From: Apoderus coryli
Lineage: Eukaryota > Arthropoda > Insecta > Coleoptera > Attelabidae
Direction of reading: 5' to 3'
NCBI GenBank assembly: GCA_911728435.2
Contig: OU452201.1
Span: 1,798,001 to 1,862,000 of the forward strand
DNA: 64,000 bases
How positions within the stretch are numbered: the stretch's first letter is position 1; each line of letters begins with the position of its first letter. Below the pieces are notes generated by a model, which had not been told where the DNA came from, did not search any database, and saw only the letters and a list, made by a program, of their open reading frames with translations. A program made the translations under genes and the position numbers. Positions 14,001-29,000 of the stretch are shown here, in pieces.

Positions 14001-17000
14001 AATAAAGAGTGTCAGTATAATTGATGAAATCTAATGAAAAAATAGCGTGAATTATGATCAATTAGTTACTATCCTTTGATATGGTTCAGTATGTGTAACC
14101 AAAAGTGTTTTGATTCAAAATTAAAAATGACCAAAAATTAGCAAAACACTTTTTTCAGTGTATCAATATATGTGGTGGGAAAAATATTTTTACACTCTAC
14201 AAACTTAGATGTGTTCCTGGTACGAATAAAAAACCGAAAGATTAACTTAATTTTAACATTACAACACGGTTTAATTCGTAAATACACTGAGAAAAATGTT
14301 TCACAATTTGATTGTAATTAAAAAGAAAAACTCAAAATAAAATGATAAATAATAAACAAAAAGATTTTGTAAGGTGACGTATGTACTACCAAAACTGCAA
14401 TATTGCCGGCCAGCAACCATCAATTGATGTTGCCTGATGCATTGTGGTAGTTGTTGCTGTTGCTGTAAAGCGGTTACCACCGAAATATATGGCGTCGGAC
14501 CGTCCTCCGAATACGAAGCGGTCGATAAACATTTGTGCAATTTGTTTTGGCGTGTACCTTGCGATCGAGAACGACGTGGCGGCATTCTGGCCATCGGCAC
14601 CGTGTTAGGTATCTGTTGGTTGCCAACTGTGGCTGCCACCGTAATTTGTTGATTGTGCGTATTAGATGGCAGCACTGGTGATGATGTTACACCGTTTATC
14701 TGGATGATGGTCAACGCACACGAAGCGAGAACAATAGGATAGTACAGAAATGTGATCATAGAGAGCGTGCAACAAAGATATGCATTTTTTTCAATTATTG
14801 CCCACTACGAAACTATTAGTGTCACCAGATATTGACTTTATCCAAATTTAACTAGACTTGCAACTCTTACAGGTTTGGAGCAAGCAATAATAGTGGCAAA
14901 ACACCCTGTAGCAATACAGGGTTAGTGAAAAAAAATGTTTCTAAAACCATTTGTTCTATCCCTATCTTCGTTGCATTACCCTGTATGTATAGGGTGGCTA
15001 ATTTCGATGGTTTTGTCGGTTATCGTTAGTTAGTTTAGTTTAGACAGTTGTCAAGGACGTTTTCTAAAGCTTTTCATTTTGGGACTTTCTTGCGGTGGAG
15101 CTGCAATTTATCAAAGAAGCAGTTTTCAAGTAATAACAAATATTTTTATATTTTTCTAAGCTCGGACTAATTGAAATAGGCAATTTGCAAAATTCATGCA
15201 GAATTATATCTCCATCTTGTCAAAACAAAATTTACATTTGATAAAATCAAGTTACACTCGTTTAAATGACGCTAAATTGTGATTACTAATTGCGAACATC
15301 CTGTATAACCTAAAACAAGATTGATTGCATCAATAAGTTAATCTAAAGGCTAGTTATGATCAGCCTAAACAGTTTTTCTGGAAGTTTTTTACCAAGGATC
15401 TAAATTTTCACAAATTTGTAATTTTTTATTTATATTTATTTTTAAGGGATTGTCAAATACCCCCTTAAATATGGGGTGTTCAAGAAAAAATCAAATTTGC
15501 TGCAGTTTTTATACATCAAACTGGCGCGTGTTGCAAGACTCACCCTGTACATATACAGGGTGTTAGTAAATAAGTGCGACAATCTTCAGGGGGTAATTCT
15601 GCATGAAAAAATAATGACAGTTTGCTATATAGCATATGTCCGCAAATGCTTCGTTTTTTGAGATACAGGGTGTTACAGTTTTTCTTAAAAACTGAAGATT
15701 TATTGATTGCTCTGAAACCGGTGGAGATATGCAAATGAAATTTAGTGAGTTTTAAGAGGTAGTTATTACGCATTTTTTAGCAAGCAATTAATAATTTTAT
15801 GTTCATCAGTGGCGCGCATACGGTAATGATTTCAATATTTTTAAAGAAAAAAATGGTACGCCACTGGAATTTTTAAAATAAAAAATCATTTTGCAATTCC
15901 TCGTTCAATCTGTGATAAAAAATCTCTCTTGCTGTTTTATCGCAGGGGGCATTGTATTTGTGCAAAAAAAATAAAACATCTTACCCCATATTTTTCATTT
16001 CTTTAATACATTATCAAGAACTATCTAATACAATAAACATTAAACCAAAACAATAAGAGAAAATAACACTAATAATAAAAAACGCTAATTTGACATTTCG
16101 TTGAAATATTCGTATAACAGAATGTTGACAGTTTATTTTTTTGCACAAATGCTCCCTACGATAAAAAAGCAAGACAGATCTTTTATCACAAATTGATTTT
16201 TAATTTGAAAAATTCCAGTGACGTACCTTTTTTTTCTTCAAAAAAATTGAGATCATTCATTCATTCGCGTGCGCGCCACTGATGAACATAAAATTCTTAG
16301 TTGCATGTAAAAAAATGCGCAAAAACTACCTTTAAACACCCACTAAATTTCATTTGCATATCTCCATCGGTTTCAGAGCAATCAATAAATCTTCAGTTTT
16401 TAAGAAAAACTTTAACTGTATCTCAGCAGAAAACGAAGCATTTGCGGACATGTGTTTATATAGCAAACTGCCATTATTTTTTCATGCAGAATTACCTCCT
16501 GAAGTTTGTAGCACTTATTTACTAACACCCTGTATATGTCTCTGTCTAGAAATGTCACTTTTGACATATACATCTATATCTGTCATTTAAAGTATTCAAA
16601 GACCGTTTTATAAACATTTACGGCAGTGGTATAATTCGAAATTTTCTAAATTTTACAAAGATTATCGATCATGGCAGTTTTTCTATTAAAATATATATTA
16701 TACTTAATAATATGTTATTTAAAATTATATAATTTTCACCTTCTTACAGCGTAACTAAGACACGAGGGGCCCAAAGATGTAGAACTTCCAAAAACTGCCT
16801 TTTTTCAAAAAACACAAAGGCTATAAGTACAAATTTTGTTTATGGAATATTCGGTTTCTTTAAATAGTGGTACAGTGTGTCGTGAAAACCGATCCTTCCG
16901 AGATAACTCACAAAACCATTAAAAATTAGCCATCCCTTATATTGCGTTCATAGTACCAAAAACATCAATCCGTATACACAATAATTATTATTGTTGAAAG

Positions 17001-20000
17001 TTTCATAAAAAAAAAATTGTAAGAAGTCAGATAATTTAGCGAAATAGGCTTATAAAATATTTGGATGCAGAGATAAGGTAAAAGTCGCGTTTTTTTATCG
17101 TGATTAAACCACTTAAAATCTACAAAACAAGAAAGAAAAAGTCAGACATTTATTGTTGACGATGTAATTTATTTTTCTGTATGATAGCCTTAGCTAAGGC
17201 CGAAACATGTGCATTACCAATACAATGCCTTTGTGGAAAATGACATATCTATCAACGCAATACTTCCAATGTAGTTAAGCAAAGCAAATACCACACCCCA
17301 CCGTTTTTATGTTCATTTTGATACACCAACCAAAACCAAATTATTATCACAAGACGCATCTATCAAGAGTAGATTTTTCTGATGAAAACAACAATAATAA
17401 TAATAAAAAAAGCACAACTCAACAAAGAAAGCAAATTAATAAATTAAAACAAAATAATTAATAAAAGAAATCCTTAAAATGTATATTATGATGTATATGG
17501 CACGTGTGCCAAAAATGTAATACATACGGTCTCCCAAGAATAATTATGTGTTTGTTGTTTGTTTACATTTTTGAGACACGTGTATATATGATTTTCTGTA
17601 TATCGGTCATACACTATACGCTCTCCATTTGTTTGAATATTTTTTATTCGTAAGTCATCAGACCAATGAATTAAATATATAAATACTAATAGAAAACCGA
17701 ATGTATCAAAAACGTGGTCTAATTGATAGTTGCTATTTATCAATTTTGTTGTGTTTAACATAAAAAGTAATGAAGTATTCTCGCTCATGTCTGCAAAAAA
17801 AGAACACCAAATGGAATTTTCTATTATTATTGTCTACAAACCAAAAAATAGCCTTAACTGTCAAATTTCATATATTTTATTAAAGAAACAAATTGTCAAA
17901 ATTTTCAAAAAACCTGATGATTCCAAAATGGTTGAAACTTGGTGTAGTGATAGAGGGCCCTATTGGGAGCCGAAACGGCCGGAGTTATAAAGAACCAACT
18001 CCGTTTTTCGATATCTCTTACCGTTTTTGAGATATTTACGTTTAAAGTTTTTTCCAAAAATCTTCAAAACTTAATGAAACAAATATTTACAGATCGTCAA
18101 AATTTTCAAAAAACCTGATGATTCCCAAATGGTTGAAACTTGGTGTAGTGATAGAGGGCCCTATTAGGAGCCGAAAAGGCTGGAATTATAAAGAACCAAC
18201 TCCGTTTTTCGATATCTCTTCCCGTTTTCGAGATATTTACGTTTAAAGTTTTTTCCAAAAATCTTCAAAACTTAAAGAAACAAATATTTACAGATCGTCA
18301 AAATTTTCAAAAAACCTGATGATTCCAAAATGGTTGAAACTTGGTGTAGTGATAGAGGGCCCTATTGGGAGCCGAAAAGGCCGGAATTGTAAAGAACCAA
18401 CTCCGTTTTTCGATATCTCTTCCCGTTTTCGAGATATTTACGTTTAAAGTTTTTTCCAAAAATCTTCAAAACTTAAGAATGTCAAATAGTGCCCTCATTT
18501 ATTAAAATTTTGAAAAATCCAGAAAAATGTAAATTCTGGTTGACTATTTTGAAAATACGTTTAAAATCACACAATCATTATCAAATCGCGTCTGTATTAT
18601 TCTAATCTACGACTCGTCTATTGGGGCTATGAAGCTTCAATACTCTTTATGTTACAAGGAAAAAATAAAAAAAAAAAATATTTTTTATTATCAAATATTT
18701 TTATAACAAATTAATGAATATTACTTGGCCTATATTAATATATTATGTCAATTGTCTCAAACTACAGCAAAACAGTTTATGAAAAAATTAATAAATGTTA
18801 TTAAAATATTATTCTAACAATCAAAAATAATATACACTGTGTCCAAATAATCCTGCATGTAGATGAAATGACAAGTCCTTATTTAGGTTTAATTAGGCAT
18901 GTAATAAAAATTATATTATACTAATTATTAGCAAAAGCAAAAAATTACAATTAAAAAAATATATTTCAGACAATAATTTTATTATAACTTTTAAAAATGT
19001 CATGATTGCAACGATTGACGAGAAAGTAAAAACGAAGGAAACTTTAACAATTGAAGATTTTTTTCTTTTAAAATGGGCAACTTATAACTCATGAAGAAGA
19101 CTGTCACCAATCGAAAACTGCCAATTAGTTTTGCCACTACAGAACTTTGAAAGTCAGACGACCATAGGTAAGTCGCCATCTAGTGATAACAACATGAACT
19201 GATGTGACACTCTTTCTGATATAACCTAGAGTTTGTAATGAAAATTCTCACGAATTTCATTACATCGGTTTTGTATTATAGCTTTCTAATGTGATTATAT
19301 TATAGTTGTGCATATATGTAAATATTAATTAGTGCACTGCGCAGTCTCATATAGTGATATGTCTATATAGTTAGTTTCTACCGAGGGTGTATTGAATTAA
19401 TAAAATTATTTACAAGTACTATAGCATGGTTAAGTGATAGAGTTAATTAAATATAAGTCGTAATGACAACGTTGTAAAGTATAGAATCTAGTATGCAGCA
19501 TATAGAAAATAATATGACAATAGTATGGGAAAGGGAAATTGTGGAGTTTTTATTAATAAGGGATAGGTTGGGTTGGAATTTTAGTAAATTAAAACTTGAA
19601 AAGTTTTCAAAAATCTCTTCTTGATTGGACACAAGAGGGCAAACATCGCGAGTGCCGATAAAAATCTAGAATAAAATAATGTGAAGTTTTGGTTTTGAAC
19701 ATATAAATGATCTTATAATAAGATGGACACAACTAATTAGCTTCAACAATATAAAAGGTATTTATGTATTTATATAATTCTCGTTAACTTTGACCTGATG
19801 ATTTAGTTTTTTACTGTCGGAAAATATTCATTTGTTTAAATGATTATTCTTAAACTGACCTTCATTTGACTTTGTCAAATGTTGCTATCTTTCAGCAGTT
19901 GTTGAAGGGCCAAACTAAAAAATGGCAATTTTAGACTTGTGACAGTCCTCTTCTAAAGTAAAGGAGAAATGTCATTATTTGGACACTGCATATATACACT

Positions 20001-23000
20001 CTGATTTACTGAAATCATTCAAAAAACCAATCAAAACTTTTCAATAAATAGTAGTAACATACACAATATGATTACGTGTCAAAATATTTTGACACACACT
20101 GATATGTCAGAGTCAACACTTACTGAAACGTCTCATAAAGTTGCCGGTAAATGATGATGACGACGGTTGTGGACTACTGACTAATTGGTCATCTTTTTCT
20201 CGAAGATCCATATAACAACACACCTCATTTTTACTGATTTGTGATTTGTTATATGTTGCAGGAACTATCAGCATTTTAATGTTACTGTCCTTTTGACTAC
20301 TGTGCTTTTTCTTATTGTTCCTTGGCGGTCTAACTGGATGGTAGCAATCGCTACCATTATCAGGCGATAATTCCAAATTATCTGGCCTAGATGATTTTCT
20401 ATAATGTTCAATTGCATCACATTCAGTACCACTCGACGGAGAACCAATAGGAAAACATTTAGAAAGTAGATTTGTATCATCATCTTCGTCATCCACATCT
20501 TGACAACCTTCATTTGTATCACTATTATCAATGACAGTGGTATCTTCAGCATCGGACGGTGACGAGGCGCTCTCTTCCAAATCAATTTCATCAATCTCTT
20601 GCGCATTATCAGTTGGTGATATATCCGAATAGAATATACTGTTCTTCCGTTCTTTTGATGCCATCAAAGGATGCTTCAATTTGATCAAATCAACTTTGGA
20701 TAGCTGCCGTTTTAAATTGAATGTTTTCCATGTGGAAGATTTACGTCGGTATGACATTTTTTCTGGATAATCTTCAGTTACTTCAAATGCTTGCTCAATC
20801 GGTGGACAATTTACTAAAGTTGTTGGTGATTCTGGTGACCGACCCATCTAAGCAATTTATGCGTAATTTTGTTTAACATTGTGTTTGAAATAAATGAAAA
20901 TTGAAAAGAAAGTAAGTTTGTGGAGAAAACAAATGACAGTTGCCTGAATTAAATTTTTACGATTTAAAAAATTATAATTTGCTTCGTCGTAGTCTGTTAA
21001 TGTCATTGTCAAACAAAACGATTTCTATATGTAACTAAAAATATTACATATTGTAAAGCTGTAACAAAATAGAACCCGCCACTGGCAAGCTTACAGATTA
21101 CGCAATTCTAGAATGCATGGGTCGATTCTTTCTGAGAATTTCCAATATCAAACATGTCCTTTTTTTTTTATAATATATATTCATAATAACACAAAATATT
21201 CCCATAGATTTGTTGACATAGGATGCTTATTTTTTCTAAACATAAATACGAACGTACCCTAATATTATGGGGGTCTAAAAGCTATCTGTCATAAAAGTTA
21301 TGCAACACTTTTAAAAATATTTTGTTCTTAAGATAATAGTGTTTATTGCCTTGTTATGTACTTTATACAGATATTTCTTGGGTAACAGTGTTGCCGATTT
21401 GCTCAAGTATTGCTTTCCCTAACATTGTCGATACGTTTATAAATTGTTTAAATTAAGGAATAAGTTATGATCGATGGAATGTTGATATTAATTACTTGGT
21501 TTTTTTTTTTGCTTCCCAATGTCTGACTCTACCAAAGGGGTAACAATAATAATAATAATATCAATAGTTATTGGTGAGTCTTGGGCAGTCTTTTTTTTGA
21601 ACTGAGTTAAAGGCTCTTGCTTTATTTATGAGTTATATCTTGTCACTAATTTAGTTGCTATATTACGGCAGAATGTGCTCGCATTTACAACAAGGGAAAT
21701 ATCTACATCACGTCGAATCATAGTTAGTATAAATTAAGTATCTTTAAGCAATTATACCAATTGAATTGAATCATAAAAATATTATTCATAATTTCACGGA
21801 ATTAAACCTCGTATCGCCATCTCTGGAGATACGCTTGAACCACATCGAATAACAGAAAATAGAAGTACGGCTAAAGAGTAAAAAATCAATAATTAGTGCT
21901 TTATTCTAACGCTGCGCAAGGGGTGCGCTCTGAAACTGGTATTTTCGAATTCCCATTGGCTATCATCCCTCTTTTGAGGCATAATAGGGGAGGTAATCAG
22001 ATTAGCGCTCTGAAAGAAAGTACCTCGTTAGTTCTCTTAAATTAAAAAGTCAGTTCTTGTTCGAGATCCAAGTAAGTCACTTCTAAATATATTTTCTTAT
22101 AAGCTGTTTTAAGATTTATAATTTTTCCAAGTTCATTTTCTTGATTACAAAAATTCTTTTATTTTATTTTACTTATTTTTTTTTTGAGATTTTATTCAGA
22201 AGTCTATCAAGCTGAATTATTGGTATAATTGCTTTAATTTCTATTTTAGTTTCGTATTATTGTTTTTCTTTTGCTAACACAAAGTAACTGAAGACGTTAA
22301 AGTGGAAATCAATGTAAATTATTCGTAATTACATCGATTTCCATTATGCTAAGTCTTTATTAAGATTAAATATTAGTTAAATAAGAGTTTTGTTCAATTA
22401 ATCAATTGTTGACTATTCTATGTTTTAGTTTGTTTCTTTTTCTTGATTTTGTCTAGTTTTAATTTAGATTTAGATTTCGAACCTAGTGGCTATATTAATT
22501 ATATATTATTAATTATCTTATTAGGGTTTAGACGGGGTAATACTCTCTGCATTCATTATCCAATCTATATATAACTCCGGTTAATTAGTAGTGCCACAAA
22601 GCATCTAGTACTGGCATCAGAGGACCAAGATGAGTTTAACTATTAGTAGCGGCAGACATTTCTTTAGTACCTGGCCTCTCTAGATTTAATTGTAATTCTA
22701 ATAGTCTTTCTATTATTTAGCCAGAAATTATTACACAACTATAAAAATAACCTTTTTGCTTGATTGGGAACAAACCTAACACTGTGGTCTTCTATTGTCA
22801 AAATAAACACAAAAACCCAACACATTATTAAATGTATACTCGCAGTTCTTAAAATTATTAACATTATGGAATGTGGGTGTGGTGAGAGCACTAAGGCCAT
22901 AGAGTGGTTAGAGTAAACACAATATAGGTTCGCTTATAAGTAGAAATTCGCAATACGGAATGCCTTTATTTTGCAATAAAATGTATCTAAACTTTCACAG

Positions 23001-26000
23001 AATTTCCTGTCTAGAATAAAAATGAGCCTGTTTTCCTTCTATTAATATAAATTGGAGCATATTTCTAAATTCCCGGTAGGTACCTCATTAAAATATCAAA
23101 CAAGACGTCTTTCGTTTCAAGAAGTTTAAACACTACAAAAGGGTTATTCTTTCGTACTGATTGATCTGAACAAATGAATGTGATTAAACTGAATGTGATT
23201 ATACTGAACTGAATATTTGGCGAAACCGAAAGATCATCTTTTTTGTGATTGGCTTTCACTTAACCTCGAAAACAACCAACTCTGCTCTGAAAACTAGTAA
23301 AATTATTTCTTCCATAATATTATTATCCATGTTTTAAACTTTTACAATTTATTGGTTTGATTCGAAATCATATTCCAATTATTATCTCTCAATATTCAAT
23401 ACTTTTAGAGGTTAACTATTAACTGAACGAACTAACCGATACCTAGAGGTTGATCAGTTAGCGGCAAGGGGGGTAGGAATTTTAATCAGTTTGGTAGAAG
23501 TGACCGATGTCGAAAGAATACGCACAATCGTGAACGAACTGACAATTTTCAGATTGTTCACTTAGTTCAGTACGAAAGAATAACCCTACAGTAGCTCTGC
23601 TTTTTGTCCAAATGTCAACATTAATTCCGTCAACTGAGTTCTGTCAGTTTTACTACGAAGCAAGAAGAAGAAAAGAATACGTTTTTGTTTTTAGGTTAGT
23701 TTTCTGTTGTTGCTGTAAACACAGTTTATGTGAATCTTATAATAACTATTAAATAAAACAAAATTAGATCCGTGAGTTTAATTGCGACGAAACAATAAAA
23801 GAACAAAATAAAAATAGTGTAGAGGGATCAATGAATGGCATAAAAATGTTTAGTTAATTGTTAGTTTAGTTTACCGTTTAATATGTCCTGGGCATAATTT
23901 AATTCAGCCAACTATCATGTGCAAAACAAAGTCTACGAAATAAAACAAAAACTAGTACCTAATAAACTAATGTTCGTAAAAGTTCGCAAAATATAATTAA
24001 TTTAAAAAAAATAAAAACGTTGTTTTTGTTTTAGTGAAATGTAAAATATTGTGAAGAGAAAAACAAAAAGTATTATGTAGGTGGAGTTTTCTGTACTGTT
24101 CATAACAACTGGTACAAACAAGAAATATGGTTATCTTGTTTTATAAAGTTTTTACCTTATCACAAGAAACTTTTAGTGAAACTTTTGTTTCCTCTAGTTT
24201 CACTTTAATAAATTGGTGGTGTTTAAAATATATTTGGAAACAATTTCAATTTATTTTTAAACTAGAACATGTTTTGGGCAACAGTTTAAGATACAATGTT
24301 GTTAACTTAATAATTTTCATAATTAACGTTTAGTTACGAACAACTTCGTGGATTTCCTAATTCCCTAAGTTTTAAATTTCTCACAATTTCTTGTATTTTA
24401 GGGGTTGCTCTCAATGAAACCATTCTTCATGCTTCCAAAACATGTTCCAGTTGCATAAATCTTGATTCTAAAATATAAAAGTACGCCATTAGTGTTAAAT
24501 TGTATTTACCTGATCTATGCTTGGACTGCGGGGTTGTCGTTCCTCTCGACTACCAACACCTTCTAATCCTAAACATTCCAAAGCATGCTGTGTATTGTTA
24601 TGTCCACTCTTTTTCGGACTCCTAGGCACTCTCGAATACGGATCTTGTGCACCGTACAGGTCCGGACTACCGACATTCAGTAAACAGACTTTCTGTTCAA
24701 TATCCACGATAACTAAACCGGCTTCGTTACCATATGCCAAACTAAATATTAGAATAAGATTAATTATTAGTTTCATGATAATCCCGAAATATAAAAGGCA
24801 ACCCAGTCATGCAGTGAAAAGGCCAGTGTGGTGGATTTGAAGGGGACTTAGGAAATGTTTTGATTCAATAATATGTCAAACTTACAGTCCATATGAACTA
24901 TTAATAGTTAATGCTGTAATATGACTGGGTGGTTCCCCGTTATTCCACGGTGTAAGGCATACCAGTTGTGCCTGAAAGCCCACTGGTTTCTTTTGGACGC
25001 CTTGCCGCACTTTCAATGTTGGTCCTTCCTGTAAGATACATTTAAATCTATTATATCGAAAGTTAGATGAGATAATAGTGTTGCAATTACTTTTTTATTG
25101 TCAAAATCTAAGGTGTTATCCATTTTATTACATGACGATCCTATACTTGCCGGTCCCGAAAATTGACAGTCTGGTGACACTTCCCCTTCGTCGATTAGTT
25201 CATAGACTATAGGAATTTCTAATACAGTTATCTAGAAAAAGAAATGTTGGATCATTTAAACAAAAAACCTGCCCCTTTTCAACTCACATCTTCACTAGTT
25301 TCACTTTTTTTATACGTAAAAAATATCACATGACTGGAAGCCCCGGCCACACATAACTTTCGAGACTCTGCGCACAGAGATATCAAATGTATGGCGAACG
25401 GATCGTCATCAGCTTCCGAGGAACGATTTTTTGGTTTCTCAAAGATTTTTGCCGTTTTCAATTTATACAACACTTGTAACGTACCAGCACTAGCGTCCCA
25501 AAACTTTATACTACCATCAGCATGCCTATAAATCGCGCAGTCATTAAGTATAATATAAAACAATTTTTTTTTTTTTATATGTCGTCCTCACCCTGTTAGA
25601 ATAATCTCAGCATAACTACAGGCCTGCGCCGACCATGTACCACCATTAATCGGCCAATCCATATCCGAGAAACCTTGTTTCTTCAATGCGCCCGCCCGTC
25701 CAACTGAATAGAAGGCTGGTATCAAATCGGCTGGGCAATCAGCTAAATATGAACAACATGTCACTGGAGATTCGTGTACGTCCATGGGATAGGGATTTTC
25801 TAAACAAGGAAATCCAGGCGTTTGGAGATCCATCACAACCAGATCATTTTGAAGTAGGGCTATGATTGCATAGGGCTCTTGCAAATCTAGAACAGGATAT
25901 AACGTTTTTCAGATTGCTCAAAACTCAAAATTTAACAGTAGGCTGCCGATAGATGGCAGTTGGCGGGAGTGGAACAAGACACCACGCATGAATAACAAGA

Positions 26001-29000
26001 AATATATATTTTTTGTCTCTTTTCTTTGTTCAACTTTTCGAAACAGATGGACCGTGTTTTCTTGTTCGAAGAATGACATGTTTTAAATACAGTGTGCTCT
26101 CACTTTTGAACATCGAAATACCTTCATGTAAATTAATTTTATTATATACAGAAGCTAGTAGTTGGGGAGTTAACAAGGTTTCCCATAACAAGGAATAAAT
26201 ATAAAGGGCGCCGAAAATATGAACATGGGTCTTGGAAAGACAATCGGATTTTCTTGTTTAGATTCGTTTTGGCCTTGGTAGAGTCTAGATTGTGATAATT
26301 AATAATAATTGGAGTTCCAGTTCAGTAAGTTCTTTGTTAATTCTTTTAATTGAAGGCTTTTTTGTTTCCAATCAATTTTTATAAAGATTAAAGTTGTTTA
26401 TTTTAGTAATTGAAATATATTCAGTTTTCAATTGTAATTAAAGTTTCGTATAGGAATTAATATAATTAAACGTAATTATATTAATTTACCGATTTTAAGT
26501 TGTAAATTAATGAATAAGATTTACTTCTAAATTTTCATTATCGTTTAATTGTGTTATCTTTTTTTTTTATTTATACATATTTATTTCTTTGTTGTTGTTC
26601 ATTTTCTTTATTAGTTTTAATTATTAAATTAGTTGTTTTGAGCCCAAACTTTTGCGTTTTATTTATAATAACAAGAAATCCCTTGCGGGATTTCCCAGTC
26701 GTTTTGTGGTAGTTTTATCTAAGAAAAAAGTCATTGAGGGTTATAAAAAAAATTTAAAAAAAAAAATTAAAAAAAATAAAAAAAAAAAGTTCAAGAAAAA
26801 AAAATATTGAAAATAAATAGAAACATTTTTGAGTTACCCCGTAGATAACCTCTAGGAGCTTATAGTTTAACTTTCAAAGAAATCTTGAATTGAAATCCAA
26901 AGAAATCAAAAAATTATTCAAAATATTACTTTTTTGTCCTTAACAAAATAAAGAAATACTTTTTTGAGTTACCCCGTAGATAACCTCTGGGAGCTTATAG
27001 TTTAACTTTCAAAGAAATCTTGAATTGAAATCCAAAGAAATCAAAAAATTATTCAAAATATTACTTTTTTGTCCTTAACAAAATAAAGAAATACTTTTTT
27101 GAGTTACCCCGTAGATAACCTCTGGGAGCTTATAGTTTAACTTTCAAAGAAATCTTGAATTGAAATCCAAAGAAATCAAAAAATTATTCAAAATATTACT
27201 TTTTTGTCCTTAACAAAATAAAGAAATACTTTTTTGAGTTACCGCGTAGATAACCTCTGGGAGCTTATAGTTTAACTTTCAAAGAAATCTTGAATTGAAA
27301 TCCAAAGAAATCAAAAAATTATTCAAAATATTACTTTTTTGTCCTTAACAAAATAAAGAAATACTTTTTTGAGTTACCCCGTAGATAACCTCTGGGAGCT
27401 TATAGTTTAACATTCAAAGAAATCTTGAATTGAAATCCAAAGAAATCAAAAAATTATTCAAAATATTACTTTTTTGTCCTTAACAAAATAAAGAAATACT
27501 TTTTTGAGTTACCCCGTAGATAACCTCTGGGAGCTTATAGTTTAACATTCAAAGAAATCGTGAATTGAAATCCAAAGAAATCAAAAAATTATTCAAAATA
27601 TTACTTTTTTGTCCTTAACAAAATAAAGAAATACTTTTTTGAGTTACCCCGTAGATAACCTCTGGGAGCTTATAGTTTAACTTTCAAAGAAAACTTGAAT
27701 TGAAGTCTAAAGAAATCAAAAAATTATTCAAAATATTACTTTTTTGTCCTTAACAAAATAAAGAAATACTTTTTTGAGTTACCCCGTAGATAACCTCTGG
27801 GAGCTTATAGTTTAACTTTCAAAGAAATCTTGAATTGAAATCCAAAGAAATCAAAAAATTATTCAAAATATTACTTTTTTGTCCTTAACAAAATAAAGAA
27901 ATACTTTTTTGAGTTACCCCGTAGATAACCTCTGGGAGCTTATAGTTTAACATTCAAAGAAATCTTGAATTGAAATCCAAAGAAATCAAAAAATTATTCA
28001 AAATATTACTTTTTTGTCCTTAACAAAATAAAGAAATACTTTTTTGAGTTACCCCGTAGATAACCTATGGGAGCTTATAGTTTAACTTTCAAAGAAATCT
28101 TGAATTGAAGTCTAAAGAAATCAAAACATTATTCAAAATATTACTTTTTTGTCCTTAACAAAATAAAGAAATACTTTTTTGAGTTACCCCGTAGATAACC
28201 TCTAGGAGGTTATAGTTTAACTTTCAAAAAAATCTTGATTTGAAATCTAAAGAAATCAAAAAATTATTCAAAATATTACTTTTTTGTCCTTAACAAAATA
28301 AAAAAATACATTTGTGATTCACCCCGTATATAAATTTCTATACATTTAAAATTTCTTAAATGTGGGCTATTTAATGTTTTTTTGTATCACCCTGTACATG
28401 CTGCTTATTAATTAATGTTGTTATAATCTGAGAAATACTAAGCGCATACCCAAACGTTAACCTTAATAGTTGTGGACGTTATTTTTAGGACTACCGTATC
28501 TTCTATTTTGGTTCGTTGGTTTTTCATAATTTGATAATATTTTTCTGAATGTAAATAATACCCGCTAATTCAAAATGGTTACAGGAGCAGTGTTGCCATT
28601 ATAGTTACTGCGCGGGAAATTCAAAAAGTTGCGAACAAAAAGTGGTGAATAAAGCTAGTCGAGAACGAAACAAAAAAAAAATAGAAAAAATCTTACCACT
28701 TGTATAGGGAGATTCACAAATAGTAATAAAATCTATAACGTTATGTTCCATTTCTAAAACGGTGGTAGTTTTGCTATGTACAACCGTAATACTAGGTGTT
28801 CTACTATCATAAGGCATACCACCGGAAAATATCACATATGCTTCACTAAAAGCACAAATCTAGTAATGTCAATAAATCTACACATAGTGTCACAACTTAC
28901 CCTGATTTAGATGTTTTCCATTCAACTTTTGTTATGGCTTTACATTGTTCTACTTTGCCATCTTTTGTAACCCTGGCTGAAATTGTAAAATACAAATTTT

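Noticed and set aside
14700..14759. A secreted small protein starting at 14759 with a signal-peptide-like MITFLYYPIVLASCALTIIQ
   Set aside because: The hydrophobic stretch is the pyrimidine-rich tract of a splice acceptor read as protein; the coding-like composition begins only after CATCATCCAG.
26831..28330. CRISPR-like array
   Set aside because: Units are contiguous 135-bp tandem copies without unique spacers, and the host is a eukaryote.
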